A stretch of 35,805 nt of DNA from an uncultured Pelagibacteraceae bacterium. GTDB lineage: Bacteria; Pseudomonadota; Alphaproteobacteria; Pelagibacterales; Pelagibacteraceae. Below, piece by piece: positions 1 to 9,440 of this stretch. Numbering within the stretch: the stretch's first letter is position 1; each line of letters starts with the position of its first letter. The notes under the pieces are model-generated. The model was not told the DNA's origin. It saw only the letters and a list, made by a program, of their open reading frames with translations, and did not search any database. The translations under genes and the position numbers were made by a program. The stretch spans positions 1 through 35,805 of the forward strand of contig CACJNO010000006.1 in assembly GCA_902594825.1 (NCBI GenBank), read 5' to 3'.

Positions 1-789
1 GTTGGTGTAAGCTCCAAAGGTATTGATTGGATTGGAGATGAAATATCAAAATTTTATAATAAAAATACTAACATACTTCTATTAACAAAAGGTTTAACTA
101 TAATTGAAAACAGATTTGAAACTTTAGCTGAAAAATTAAAAAAAATTCTAACCAAAAAAGGCATTAATAACTCTAAAATTTCTGCGGTAGGAGGACCTTG
201 CCTTGCAAACGGTTTGGCAAATAGAATAAATAGTAGCGTTGTTCTTGCTAATGAAGATATCAATATTGTTAGCGAAATTGGTAAAATAATTTCTACTAAT
301 TATTACTCTACAGAATATTCAGATGATTTAATAGGAGTTGAGGTTTGTGCAGCTACAAAAAATATCTATTCTATGTTAATAGGGGCCTCGGAGGGCTTAA
401 GCAGCAAATCTCAGAGTAATGAGATTAAAAATAAGTACTATTTAAATACTGCTGCATCTTTAGCTTATAAAGCAGTTTCAGAAATGAAAAATTTAACAAA
501 AAAATTAAGTGGCAAACCAGAAACAGCATATGGGTTGGCGGGATTAGGAGATTTATATGTAAGTTCTGCTGGGGGAAGAAATAGTAAGATGGGATATTAT
601 TTGGGTCAAGGACACCTTTTTAAAGATGCAAAAGAAAAATTTATGAAAGATGTTACTGTTGAAGGAGCAGATCTTGCTTTTGCCATTGGTTCAAAAATTT
701 TAAAAGAATTCAAAAAAGAGGAGTTCCCTCTATTATTAAGTGTTGTAGATTGTATTTGTAGTAATAAGAAATTAGAAATTAACTGGTAA
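1..789 (+). CDS. GpsA-like NAD(P)-dependent glycerol-3-phosphate dehydrogenase, 3' part
   Basis: The frame is open from base 1 to the TAA at 787-789, so the N-terminal part, including the first NAD-binding glycines, lies outside the window and 262 codons remain. What is left fits the GpsA family: a GGPCLA segment where the family has SGPSFA, then the C-terminal domain signature EVCAATKN..GASEGL, and GLAGLGDLYVSS with the nearby RNSKMGYYLGQG loop that contacts the substrate phosphate. The expected reaction is NAD(P)H-dependent reduction of dihydroxyacetone phosphate to sn-glycerol-3-phosphate for phospholipid synthesis in the cytoplasm. Family membership is fairly secure. Glycerol-3-phosphate as substrate is less so, because this copy is diverged. 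It ends directly against the convergent fhs gene with no spacer. Confidence 0.75.
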   Translation, partial: VGVSSKGIDWIGDEISKFYNKNTNILLLTKGLTIIENRFETLAEKLKKILTKKGINNSKISAVGGPCLANGLANRINSSVVLANEDINIVSEIGKIISTNYYSTEYSDDLIGVEVCAATKNIYSMLIGASEGLSSKSQSNEIKNKYYLNTAASLAYKAVSEMKNLTKKLSGKPETAYGLAGLGDLYVSSAGGRNSKMGYYLGQGHLFKDAKEKFMKDVTVEGADLAFAIGSKILKEFKKEEFPLLLSVVDCICSNKKLEINW

Positions 790-2475
790 TTAGAATAGAC
801 CTTCAATTTCACCTTTATCATTCAATTTAATAGAATCTGCAGCTGGTACTCTAGGTAATCCAGGCATGGTCATTATTTCTCCACAGACAACAACAATAAA
901 TTCAGCTCCTGAAGATAATCTAACTTCTCTCACAGGAAGGACATGTCCTGTAGGTGCACCTTTTAGATTTGGATCAGTTGAAAAACTATATTGAGTTTTT
1001 GCAATACAAACTGGAAGATTACCGTAACCTTTTTCCTCAAAATCTTTTAATTGTTGTCTTATTTTTGTATCAGCTACTACTTCACTTGCATGATAAATTT
1101 CTTGAGCAATTTTTTCTATCTTTTTAAATAATGGTAATTTGTCTTCGTATAAATATTTAAAGGTATTTTTACTTTCTTCACAAATTTCAACTACATTATA
1201 AGCTAATTCTTTTGCACCTTCCCCTCCATTAGACCAATGAGTGCATTTAGAAGCTTTCACGCCTTGAGTTTTACAAAAATCTAGCAAAGCGTTCATTTCT
1301 TTTTCTGAGTCTGTAATAAAATGATTTACTGCTATTGTTACTGGAAGACCAAATTTTCTTGTGTTATTTATATGTCTTTCTAAATTCACCAATCCTTTTT
1401 TTAAAGCACTGATATTTTCTTTTTTTAAATCATCTTTTGCTACTCCACCATGCATTTTAAGAGCTCTTATTGTTGCTACAATTACTACACAATCTGGTTT
1501 AATTTCAGATTTTCTACATTTAATATCTAAAAATTTTTCTGCACCAAGATCAGCACCAAACCCAGCTTCTGTAACAACATAATCTGATAACTTTAAGCCT
1601 GCTTTTGTAGCTATAACTGAATTACATCCATGAGCAATATTTGCAAAAGGTCCACCATGAATGATAGCTGGATTATTTTCTAAAGTTTGTGTAACATTAG
1701 GTCTAATAGCTTCTTTTAAAAGAACAGTCATTGGACCTTGTGCATTTAAGTCTTTTGCATAAATTGATTTCTTATCTCGAGTATAAGCGATTGTAATATT
1801 CCCAATTCTATTTTCTAAATCCTTTAAATCAGTAGCTAAACAAAAAATAGCCATTATCTCAGAAGCGACTGTAATATCAAAACCATCTTGTCTTGGATAA
1901 CCATTAGCTACACCACCTAAATCAACAACAATAGATCTTAAAGATCTATCATTCATATCCATTACTCTTTTCCAAACTACCCTTCGAACATCTATGTTTA
2001 ATTTATTCCCCCAGTAAATATGATTATCAATTAATGATGAAAGCAAATTATGAGCAGAAGTTATTGCATGAAAATCTCCAGTGAAATGTAAATTAATTTG
2101 TTCCATTGGAACAACTTGAGCATAACCCCCACCTGCTGCACCACCTTTCATTCCAAACGATGGCCCAAGACTAGGTTCTCTTAAACATACTATAGACTTT
2201 TTTCCAATTTTATTTAAGCCATCATTAAGACCAACTGATGTGGTAGTTTTCCCTTCACCCGCTGGAGTTGGTGTTATTGCAGTAACTAAAATTAGTTTTC
2301 CATCTTTCTTATTTTTAAGACTGTCTAAATATTCTAAGTTTATTTTTGCTATATGACGCCCCATTGGACTGAAAGCCGAGCTTTTATCTGGAACATTAAT
2401 TTTTGCTAAAATATCTTTAATCGGTTGCATTTTAGCCTCTCTAGCTATCTGTATGTCCGATTTTGTGTCACTCAT
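790..2475 (-). CDS. fhs: Formate--tetrahydrofolate ligase
   Basis: This 561-aa protein is the usual length for formyl-THF synthetase. It carries the family P-loop [16 protein letters not shown] near residues 69-83, the [26 protein letters not shown] block (about 99-124) and a C-terminal TMPGLPR motif. The enzyme interconverts formate, ATP and THF with 10-formyl-THF in the cytoplasm. In SAR11 it is thought to run towards formate and ATP when methyl groups are oxidised, which fits the sarcosine oxidase operon that diverges from it. The start is the ATG at 2473-2475, and the stop abuts the stop of the convergent GpsA-like gene. The product call is very secure; the direction of flux is inferred from neighbours. 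Confidence 0.97.
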   Translation of the reverse strand: MSDTKSDIQIAREAKMQPIKDILAKINVPDKSSAFSPMGRHIAKINLEYLDSLKNKKDGKLILVTAITPTPAGEGKTTTSVGLNDGLNKIGKKSIVCLREPSLGPSFGMKGGAAGGGYAQVVPMEQINLHFTGDFHAITSAHNLLSSLIDNHIYWGNKLNIDVRRVVWKRVMDMNDRSLRSIVVDLGGVANGYPRQDGFDITVASEIMAIFCLATDLKDLENRIGNITIAYTRDKKSIYAKDLNAQGPMTVLLKEAIRPNVTQTLENNPAIIHGGPFANIAHGCNSVIATKAGLKLSDYVVTEAGFGADLGAEKFLDIKCRKSEIKPDCVVIVATIRALKMHGGVAKDDLKKENISALKKGLVNLERHINNTRKFGLPVTIAVNHFITDSEKEMNALLDFCKTQGVKASKCTHWSNGGEGAKELAYNVVEICEESKNTFKYLYEDKLPLFKKIEKIAQEIYHASEVVADTKIRQQLKDFEEKGYGNLPVCIAKTQYSFSTDPNLKGAPTGHVLPVREVRLSSGAEFIVVVCGEIMTMPGLPRVPAADSIKLNDKGEIEGLF

Positions 2476-2600
2476 TTAAATCTCTCTAAAATTATAAAAT
2501 TCCGTCGATTAGTATCTCTTTTTAGAGCCTTTGGAAATATCTAAAAATTATATATAAAAAAAATATGAACTATTTATATTCATTATTATAAAATTCTAAA
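2476..2600. promoter_or_regulatory. Divergent fhs/soxB control region
   Basis: This 125-bp spacer must hold the promoters for both fhs (leftward) and soxBDAG (rightward). It is very AT-rich except for a block around 2501-2534. Read on the fhs strand, that block has a CTCT/AGAG stem with a four-base loop (2516-2527), flanked by a possible UCC/GGA pairing. No clear -35/-10 pair and no recognised riboswitch was found. It lies in what would be the fhs leader. Confidence 0.4.
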
Positions 2601-3857
2601 ATGCAAAAATACTCAATATTTAGCCTTGTTAAAAATGCCCTATCTAATCATGAAAAATGGGATTTAGCATGGAAAGACCCAGCTCCTAAGAAAGAATATG
2701 ACGTTGTAATCATTGGGGGTGGAGGCCACGGTTTGGCAACTGCTTATTATTTAGCTAAAGAACACAATATTACTAATGTTGCTATTATAGAAAAAGGTTG
2801 GATAGGTGGTGGAAATGTGGGTAGGAACACAACAATCATCAGATCCAACTATATGCACGATGACAATGGTTTGTTTAGTGAATTTGGAATGAATTTATGG
2901 AGAAGTATGAGTCAAGATTTAAATTATAACGTTATGTTTTCTCCTAGAGGAATAATTAATCTTGCTCACTCAGATGCTCAAATGAATGTGTATGCTAGAA
3001 GAGGAAATTCAATGAGATTAAACGGAATTGATGCAGTTCTTTTAAACAGGGAGCAGGTAAAGGAAATTATTCCGATGGCAGATTTTTCAGAGAACGTGAG
3101 ATTTCCTATTTTTGGTGGTTTAATGCAACCAAGTGCTGGAACTGCTAGACATGATGCTGTTGCCTGGGGTTATGCACGTCAAGCAGACTCTATGGGAGTT
3201 GATATAATTCAAAATTGTGAAGTAATTGGTTTTGACGTATCAGCTGGAAAAATAGATGGAGTAAGAACCTCAAGAGGAGATATTAAAGCAAAAAAAATAG
3301 GATTATGTGTTGCAGGTAGTACAAATATTTTAGCTGAAAAATTGAATATGAAATTACCAATTGAAACACATCTTTTACAAGCGTGTGTCTCTGAACCTGT
3401 TAAACCAGTTTTAGATAACGTTGTTACTTTTGGGGCTGGTCATTTTTATATTAGCCAATCAGATAAAGGTGAGATGGTTATGGGTGGTGATTTAGATGGT
3501 TATAATAGTTATGCTCAAAGAGGAAACCTACCAACCTTACAACATGTTTTAACAGAAGGAATTGCAATGATGCCTTTTTTAAGCAAACTTAAAATGCTTA
3601 GAACTTGGGGTGGAATAATGGATATGTCAATGGATGGCTCTCCTATAATCGATAAGACTCACATTGAAGGTTTGTACTTAAATTGTGGATGGTGCTATGG
3701 CGGATTCAAAGCAACCCCAGCATCTGGCTGGACCTTTGCTCACACTATTGCACAAGACAGAGTTCATGAGTTAAATGCAGGATATAGTTTAAATAGATTT
3801 AATACAGGTTACCTGCTTGACGAAAAAGGGCTTGGAACTAAAACTTGGATATCTTAA
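2601..3857 (+). CDS. soxB: Sarcosine oxidase, beta subunit
   Basis: This 418-aa FAD-dependent oxidoreductase is the beta subunit of heterotetrameric sarcosine oxidase, which oxidises sarcosine to glycine with the methyl carbon delivered as methylene-THF. The dinucleotide-binding motif IIGGGGHG lies near residues 37-44. TARHDAVAWGYAR (181-193) contains His184, at the position of the histidine that carries covalent FMN in characterised beta subunits. The C-terminal NCGWCYGGFKATPASG segment is typical of the family. It is the first gene of soxBDAG, and its stop directly abuts the soxD ATG. The flavin-linkage role of His184 is inferred by alignment from memory. Confidence 0.95.
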   Translation: MQKYSIFSLVKNALSNHEKWDLAWKDPAPKKEYDVVIIGGGGHGLATAYYLAKEHNITNVAIIEKGWIGGGNVGRNTTIIRSNYMHDDNGLFSEFGMNLWRSMSQDLNYNVMFSPRGIINLAHSDAQMNVYARRGNSMRLNGIDAVLLNREQVKEIIPMADFSENVRFPIFGGLMQPSAGTARHDAVAWGYARQADSMGVDIIQNCEVIGFDVSAGKIDGVRTSRGDIKAKKIGLCVAGSTNILAEKLNMKLPIETHLLQACVSEPVKPVLDNVVTFGAGHFYISQSDKGEMVMGGDLDGYNSYAQRGNLPTLQHVLTEGIAMMPFLSKLKMLRTWGGIMDMSMDGSPIIDKTHIEGLYLNCGWCYGGFKATPASGWTFAHTIAQDRVHELNAGYSLNRFNTGYLLDEKGLGTKTWIS

Positions 3858-4130
3858 ATGCTTTATATTAATTGCCCGCATTGTGGAATGAGATCACAAA
3901 ATGAATTTTCATATGGAGGTGATGCAAGCATAAAAAGACCTGAACTAAATAAAGAAATTTCAGATAATGAATGGAATGATTTTGTTTATAATAGAAAAAG
4001 TTTAAGAGGAAAACATTTAGAACTTTGGCAACATATTTCTGGGTGCAGACAATGGATAAAAGTTGAAAGAGATACTGCAACTCATGAAATATTTAGAACT
4101 TTTAAGGCAGATGAGGAAGTTGCCTCATGA
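3858..4130 (+). CDS. soxD: Sarcosine oxidase, delta subunit
   Basis: This 90-aa protein has the size and signature of the zinc-binding delta subunit. It has CPHCG near the N-terminus, a conserved E..YGGDA segment, and GCRQWIKVERDTATHEI near residues 62-78. The subunit is structural in the alpha-beta-gamma-delta complex and binds a single zinc through cysteines and a histidine in characterised members. It starts directly after the soxB stop and overlaps the soxA start by four bases (ATGA), so translational coupling is likely. Confidence 0.95.
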   Translation: MLYINCPHCGMRSQNEFSYGGDASIKRPELNKEISDNEWNDFVYNRKSLRGKHLELWQHISGCRQWIKVERDTATHEIFRTFKADEEVAS

Positions 4131-7123
4131 CCCAAAATTATAGAGTCGAAAACACAGGATTAATTAATAGAGATAAAAAACTATCATTTAAATTTAATGG
4201 CAAAAAATACTCTGGTTATGAGGGTGATACACTAGCATCAGCTTTGTTGGCAAATGGAGTTCATTTAATTGGAAGAAGCTTCAAATATCATAGACCAAGA
4301 GGTTTTTTTGGGGCAGGTGTAGACGAACCATATGCGGTTGTTCAGTTATTCAGGAATGGTGAAACAGAACCTAATATTAAAGCAACTGAGCAAGAGCTTT
4401 TCGAAGGTTTAGAAGCAAACAGTGTGAACTGTTGGCCAAGTGTGAATTTTGATATTGGAGCAATAAATAATTTTTTAAAAATTTTTTTACCTGCAGGGTT
4501 TTATTATAAAACATTTATGTGGCCAAAAAGTTTTTGGTACAGAATATATGAACCATTTATTAGAAAAGCTGCAGGTTTAGGAGTAGCTTCAACAAAACAT
4601 GATAAAGAAAGATATGAACACAAATATGAATATTGTGACTTATTAATAGCAGGATCAGGACCCTCAGGACTTGCTAGCGCTTATGCTGCTGCAAAAAATG
4701 GGGCTAAAGTTATTTTAGCAGAGGACAAACCAAGATTTGGAGGATCTTTGTTAACTAGTGATGTAAATATTGGAAACCAATCAGGAAGAGATTGGGCAGA
4801 GGGAATAGTTTCAGAGCTTAAGGAGATGTCTAATGTTGTTGTAAAAAATAGATCTCAAATTTTTGGTTATTATGACCATAACATGCTAGTGATGTCTGAA
4901 AAAATTAGTGACCATTTACCAAAAACTAAAAAATTCCATCCTAATAAAAAGCTTTGGTATATAAGAGCAAAAGAAGTTTTAATATCATCAGGTTCAATTG
5001 AGAGACCAATTGTTTTTGGTAATAATGATACGCCAGGAGTAATGTTATCATCTGCTGCAAAAGAATACTTAAAAGTTTATGGAGTTTTGGTTGGAAAAAA
5101 TCCATTAGTTTTTACCAATAATGACAGTGGATATGAAACTGCCATAGAATTTAAAAAAAATGGAATTGATTCACTAGTTTTAGATACTAGAAAAAATCCT
5201 GAGTCAGAAATAATAAATGAAGCAAAAAGTCTTGGAATAAAGATAAAATTTTCTCATGTTGTTGTTGCAGCTCAAGGATATAAAAGAGTTAAGTCAGCTG
5301 ATATTGCGAGTATTTCAGATAATAAAAAACAACTTGGTAAAATAGAAAATATAAAATGTGACTGTATATGTGTTTCAGGATTTTGGACTCCTACAATTCA
5401 TCTAGCATCTCAATCAGGTAACAAAACAAAGTTTAATGAAGATATAGATGCATTTATTCCTGGCATCTCAAAACAAAATGAAACTACTTTAGGAGCTGCT
5501 AATGGTGTATTTTCTCTTGAAGAAACTTTAAAAACTTCATTTCAAGCTGGAAATGAAATATCTAAAAAAATAACTAAAACTGATAAAAAAATTCCAATTC
5601 CAAATGTTGTTGAAAAAAAATCTTCTCAACATGATAAGTTTTGGTGTGTTCCTTTGCCTAAAGGAAAAAATTATAAAAGATTTTTGGATTTTCAAAATGA
5701 TGTTGCTGTATCTGATATAGAGATTGCTTTAAGAGAAGGTTATAGATCAATTGAACATGTAAAAAGATATACAACACTTGGTATGGCAACTGACCAAGGT
5801 AAAACAAGTAATTTAAATGGTCTTCAATTAGTCTCTGAAATTGAAAACAAGGTAGTACCATCAGTTGGTCATACTACATTCAGACCACCATATACTCCCG
5901 TTTCTATTGGGGCGATAGTGGGTAGAGAAGTTGGTAAACATTCAAAACCAACAAGAAAATCGCCTATGCACTCATGGCATGAAAAAAATAACGCTGTTTT
6001 CGTTGATGCAGGAGTTTGGTTAAGACCTAGATATTATAAAAAAGGAAACGAAAATTTGTTTGAAGCGTCTAAAAGAGAGGCTAAAAATGTAAGATCAAAT
6101 GTAGGTGTTTGTGATGTAACCACTTTAGGTAAAATAGATATAAAAGGTCCAGATGCAGCAGAGTTTCTAAATAGAGTTTATACAAATGCTTGGTTGAAGT
6201 TACCTGTTGGTAAAGCTAGATATGGGGTGATGTTACGAGAAGATGGAATTGTTATGGATGACGGAACTACTACTAGAATTTCAGAGAATCATTATCATAT
6301 GACGACTACAACAGCTCAAGCAGCAAATGTTCTATCTCACTTAGAATATTACTTACAATTAGTTTGGCCTGAATTAAACGTTAATGTAGTTTCGACTACA
6401 GAACAATGGGCAGGAGCCGCTATTGCTGGGCCTAAATCAAGGGATTTGTTACAGAAATTATTTCCAAAATCTGATGTATCGAAGGAAGGTCTACCTTTCA
6501 TGGGCTATATGGAGGGAGATTTATTTGGAGTTAAGGCTAGAATATTTAGAATTTCATTTTCAGGTGAACTTGCTTATGAATTAAACGTGGAGTCTGATAA
6601 TGGGAATTTTATGTGGGAAAAAATTATGGAAGTTGGTGAAGAGTTCAAAATTCAACCTTATGGAACAGAAGCTTTATCTACACTAAGGATTGAAATGGGT
6701 CATGTTGCTGGTTCTGAGTTAGATGGAAGAACAATTCCATATGATAATGCTTTGGAGGGTCTAACAAGTAAAAAGAAAGATTTTATTGGTAAAAGATCAT
6801 TACAAAGAGCCGCTTTTATAGCTGAAGATAGACAAAGAGTAGTAGGGGTTGTTCCATTAGACAAAAAAACAAGCATACCGGAAGGTTCTCATTTAGTAAA
6901 AGATGCTAACGCTCCATTACCAAATCCAAAATTAGGTCACATCTCAGCTTCATGTTGGAGCGTTGAATATGATAATCCATTTTCATTAGCAATTTTGAAA
7001 GATGGAAAAAATATGATTGGTAAAAAATTATTTGTAATGTCACCTCTCAAAAATAAAATTATTCCAGTAGAGATTGTTTCTTCACACTATGTTGATCCAA
7101 AAGGTGAGAGGGTAAGATCATGA
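4127..7123 (+). CDS. soxA: Sarcosine oxidase, alpha subunit
   Basis: This 998-aa protein has the full alpha-subunit architecture. The N-terminal ferredoxin-like domain (about 20-110) lacks iron-sulfur cysteines, as is normal here. The NAD(P)-binding domain carries GSGPSG at 176-181, and the C-terminal GcvT-like folate domain begins near residue 640 with IKGPDAAEFLNRVYTN. The last domain is where the imine or formaldehyde equivalent meets THF, giving 5,10-methylene-THF. It overlaps soxD at the 5' end and soxG at the 3' end by four bases each. Length and domain order match characterised enzymes. Confidence 0.96.
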   Translation: MTQNYRVENTGLINRDKKLSFKFNGKKYSGYEGDTLASALLANGVHLIGRSFKYHRPRGFFGAGVDEPYAVVQLFRNGETEPNIKATEQELFEGLEANSVNCWPSVNFDIGAINNFLKIFLPAGFYYKTFMWPKSFWYRIYEPFIRKAAGLGVASTKHDKERYEHKYEYCDLLIAGSGPSGLASAYAAAKNGAKVILAEDKPRFGGSLLTSDVNIGNQSGRDWAEGIVSELKEMSNVVVKNRSQIFGYYDHNMLVMSEKISDHLPKTKKFHPNKKLWYIRAKEVLISSGSIERPIVFGNNDTPGVMLSSAAKEYLKVYGVLVGKNPLVFTNNDSGYETAIEFKKNGIDSLVLDTRKNPESEIINEAKSLGIKIKFSHVVVAAQGYKRVKSADIASISDNKKQLGKIENIKCDCICVSGFWTPTIHLASQSGNKTKFNEDIDAFIPGISKQNETTLGAANGVFSLEETLKTSFQAGNEISKKITKTDKKIPIPNVVEKKSSQHDKFWCVPLPKGKNYKRFLDFQNDVAVSDIEIALREGYRSIEHVKRYTTLGMATDQGKTSNLNGLQLVSEIENKVVPSVGHTTFRPPYTPVSIGAIVGREVGKHSKPTRKSPMHSWHEKNNAVFVDAGVWLRPRYYKKGNENLFEASKREAKNVRSNVGVCDVTTLGKIDIKGPDAAEFLNRVYTNAWLKLPVGKARYGVMLREDGIVMDDGTTTRISENHYHMTTTTAQAANVLSHLEYYLQLVWPELNVNVVSTTEQWAGAAIAGPKSRDLLQKLFPKSDVSKEGLPFMGYMEGDLFGVKARIFRISFSGELAYELNVESDNGNFMWEKIMEVGEEFKIQPYGTEALSTLRIEMGHVAGSELDGRTIPYDNALEGLTSKKKDFIGKRSLQRAAFIAEDRQRVVGVVPLDKKTSIPEGSHLVKDANAPLPNPKLGHISASCWSVEYDNPFSLAILKDGKNMIGKKLFVMSPLKNKIIPVEIVSSHYVDPKGERVRS

Positions 7124-7707
7124 GTTCAATTTCCTCTTTAGCAAATGTTCATTCATCAGGTAAATATGGTGATTATGAAGGAAAGAATGAGAAAGAACTT
7201 TTAAAAATTTCAGAAAGAAAAAATTTATTAATAGTTCAGATAGTGCAGTATAAAAATTCTAATATATTATGCGAAAGTATTGATCTTGATGGTTTAAAAT
7301 TAAAAAATGAACCTTCTAACGTAATATATAATGATGATACAAGAATTTTATGGAACGGACCAAAGAACTGGTTTTTGGTATCCAAAAAAAAAGATTTGAT
7401 TAAAAGTATTCTAAAAAATTTTAAAGAGTCAGATTTTGCTATCACGGACTTGTCACACTCAAGAGCTATAATTGAAATTGAGGGACAAAATACAAAAGAA
7501 ATTTTAAAAAAAGGTTGTCCTTTTAACTTTAATATTTTAAAAAAAAACCAATCAATTAATTCTGTATTTAATGGCATAGCGTTTACTATTGATATGTTTG
7601 ATGACAATCCAGATAAAGTAAGATTATTTACCTTGAGAAGTTTTGGTGAATCTTTGTACCACTCTATAACTGATGCATCTTTAGAGTTTGGCTATATATC
7701 AATTTAG
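7120..7707 (+). CDS. soxG: Sarcosine oxidase, gamma subunit
   Basis: This 195-aa protein is the last gene of soxBDAG. It resembles the compact GcvT-fold gamma subunit, with a WNGPKNWFLVS-type segment near the middle, ITDLSHSRAIIEIEG, and a C-terminal LRSFGESLYHSI. Its role is assembly and structure of the tetrameric oxidase. It starts at an ATGA overlap with soxA, behind a purine-rich AGGTGAGAGG stretch, and stops one base before the stop of the convergent transporter gene. Sequence conservation is lower than in the other subunits, as is usual for gamma, so the call rests partly on operon position. Confidence 0.9.
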   Translation: MSSISSLANVHSSGKYGDYEGKNEKELLKISERKNLLIVQIVQYKNSNILCESIDLDGLKLKNEPSNVIYNDDTRILWNGPKNWFLVSKKKDLIKSILKNFKESDFAITDLSHSRAIIEIEGQNTKEILKKGCPFNFNILKKNQSINSVFNGIAFTIDMFDDNPDKVRLFTLRSFGESLYHSITDASLEFGYISI

Positions 7708-7708
7708 A

Positions 7709-8560
7709 TTATTTATTTCTTGTAGCGATATAAACTCCGATAGATGTAATAAAAAAACCTAATAAATCAACTTTATTCAATACTTCATCTAAAAAAAGCC
7801 AGGCCATAAAAGCAGATACTGCTGGAATTAAAAAAAATATTGATACTGTTTTACTAGCAGAATTTTTTTTAATCAAAAGCATTAGTATAGTAAAAGCACC
7901 AAAAGAAACTAAAAAAATTTGATGACTCATTGCTATAAAAAAAGTTTTTGAAAAATTAATATAAGGTTCTACAAATATTACTATCGCTAAACAGTGAAAC
8001 AAACAACCACCAATAGCCTGATAAAAATTACTTACAGATAATGGTTGATTGTTACTTATTTTCTTTTGCCAAATAGTTGATGATGTGATAGCGATTAATG
8101 CAATTATTGTTGCTATAAATCCTAATGTAGGTATACTTGATCCTACATCTAGTCCCAAAACTAAAATAGCACCAAAAAAACCTAGAAATGCACCGACCCA
8201 TTGTCTAAATGTAATTTTCTCTTTTAAAATTGGACCACTAAGTATATTAGTTAAAATTGGTTGAAGAGTAACGATTAAAGCTGCTATACTTGCTGGCATT
8301 CCAATAGAGATTGAAAAAAAAACACCGCCTAAATAAAATCCATGAAACAATACACCACTTAAAACAGATTCTATTAAGTTAGTTTTATTTATTTTTATAG
8401 AATTTTTTAGATAGAGTGAGAAAAAATAAAAACCTATAGCTACTATAAAAAACCTAAACGCTAATGCTGAAAAAGGATCACTGTTATCAACAATCGGCTT
8501 TGTAGTTATGAAAGCAGATGACCACAATAAAACGAAAATCAATGGATATACTCTGATCAT
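7709..8560 (-). CDS. EamA/DMT-superfamily transporter
   Basis: This very hydrophobic protein of about 283 aa has roughly ten predicted membrane segments in two halves, as in EamA-type drug/metabolite exporters. It opens with MIRVYPLIFVLLWSSAF, a typical DMT N-terminus, and has a conserved LQPILTNILSGPILKEKIT stretch after the fourth helix. I take the ATG at 8558-8560 as the start; an upstream in-frame TTG at 8602 would add 14 charged residues that do not look like the family. The substrate cannot be predicted. It is convergent with soxG and divergent from the lipoprotein gene. Confidence 0.85.
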   Translation of the reverse strand: MIRVYPLIFVLLWSSAFITTKPIVDNSDPFSALAFRFFIVAIGFYFFSLYLKNSIKINKTNLIESVLSGVLFHGFYLGGVFFSISIGMPASIAALIVTLQPILTNILSGPILKEKITFRQWVGAFLGFFGAILVLGLDVGSSIPTLGFIATIIALIAITSSTIWQKKISNNQPLSVSNFYQAIGGCLFHCLAIVIFVEPYINFSKTFFIAMSHQIFLVSFGAFTILMLLIKKNSASKTVSIFFLIPAVSAFMAWLFLDEVLNKVDLLGFFITSIGVYIATRNK

Positions 8561-8600
8561 TTTAGGTTTTATAAAAAAATTATGCTTACATTTGATTCTC

Positions 8601-8616
8601 AAATTTAGTTAAATTT
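8601..8616. repeat. AT-only 7-2-7 palindrome
   Basis: AAATTTA and TAAATTT are separated by two bases, in the spacer between the divergent DMT transporter and lipoprotein genes. The arms are perfect but contain no G or C, so chance occurrence is plausible. It could be an operator for the divergent promoters. Confidence 0.25.
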
Positions 8617-8695
8617 GTCCATGAAAATTAAGCTTTTAAGTGAATTATTTAATTCTACCTTGAGTTGTATTTTAAAATGCTTAAGATTCTTTCCA

Positions 8696-9010
8696 ATGAT
8701 TCACAGAAAATTAATTTTAGGGTTATTTATTTTATCATCCTTAAGTGCTTGTACTGCACCTACGGCAATGTTAGGTCCAGCTTACACTTTGTCCACTACA
8801 GGTAATGTTATGCAAGCAGGTTTTTCTTACGGTTCAAGTGAACTAGTTACTATGTACACAGGCAAATCTCCAATGGATAATCTAAAAGAAATTACTTTAG
8901 AAGATCAAAAAAATATTAAAAAACAAACTTTAGAAAGTGATGATTTTATAACTTTAGTAGAATCAAGAATAAAAAAAACAAATTCAATTCTTAAATTATC
9001 TAGTCAATAA
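8696..9010 (+). CDS. Small putative lipoprotein
   Basis: Read from the ATG at 8696, the 104-aa product begins MIHRKLILGLFILSSLSAC, a classical lipoprotein signal peptide with lipobox LSAC. The mature part is about 85 residues, is moderately charged and ends in a lysine-rich helix. No family was recognised. In-frame starts further upstream (ATG 8621, TTG 8615) would place the signal sequence internally, so the inner ATG is preferred, although no clear Shine-Dalgarno decides it. The 3' end overlaps the convergent gene by 11 bases. Confidence 0.65.
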   Translation: MIHRKLILGLFILSSLSACTAPTAMLGPAYTLSTTGNVMQAGFSYGSSELVTMYTGKSPMDNLKEITLEDQKNIKKQTLESDDFITLVESRIKKTNSILKLSSQ

Positions 9011-9437
9011 TATTCAAAAAAATTAATTTTTTTTGATTTGTTTCCTTACACCACAGTTCATAACTTTCACAAATTCTCCATAAATGATTAAATGCTCTTT
9101 GTGAAATTTCAAGAGGGAAATGACTTTTAGTATAATATAAATCTGGAAATTGAATGAGTTGTTTTATCATCATTTCTTTTTGAATTTTTAATAGTCTTAA
9201 TGTTTCATCAGGTATTTTTTTTTTAGTATTTTCATCAATAAAACTATTTTTTTTTAATTTTTCAAACCACTCATCATGAAACTTGCCACTGCTAATTCTT
9301 TTATAATTTTCACTTCCAATAAAATTTTCTATGGCATCTATATTAGAATATTCAGGATTTTTCTTTTTTATTTCTGAAATCTGTAAGTATATAATTTCTG
9401 CGACATATAAAATATATGGTCTTTCTTTAGTATCCAT
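9000..9437 (-). CDS. Conserved-type hypothetical protein next to an amino acid racemase
   Basis: This 145-aa soluble protein was not recognised. It is highly charged, looks helical throughout, and has no signal peptide or membrane segment. Aromatic residues cluster in the C-terminal third (FPDLYYTKSHFPLEI, HLWRICESYELWCKET). Its ATG lies three bases downstream of the stop of the Asp/Glu racemase gene on the same strand, so the two are almost certainly co-transcribed. It may act with the racemase, but nothing in the sequence shows how. Confidence 0.7.
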   Translation of the reverse strand: MDTKERPYILYVAEIIYLQISEIKKKNPEYSNIDAIENFIGSENYKRISSGKFHDEWFEKLKKNSFIDENTKKKIPDETLRLLKIQKEMMIKQLIQFPDLYYTKSHFPLEISQRAFNHLWRICESYELWCKETNQKKLIFLNIID

Positions 9438-9440
9438 TAT

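Noticed and set aside
2476-2600. Glycine riboswitch before soxBDAG
   Set aside because: SAR11 uses glycine riboswitches elsewhere, but the spacer is too short and AT-rich, and I see no glycine aptamer core.
7236-7607. 123-aa open frame on the minus strand
   Set aside because: It is antisense within soxG, with composition typical of reversed AT-rich coding sequence.
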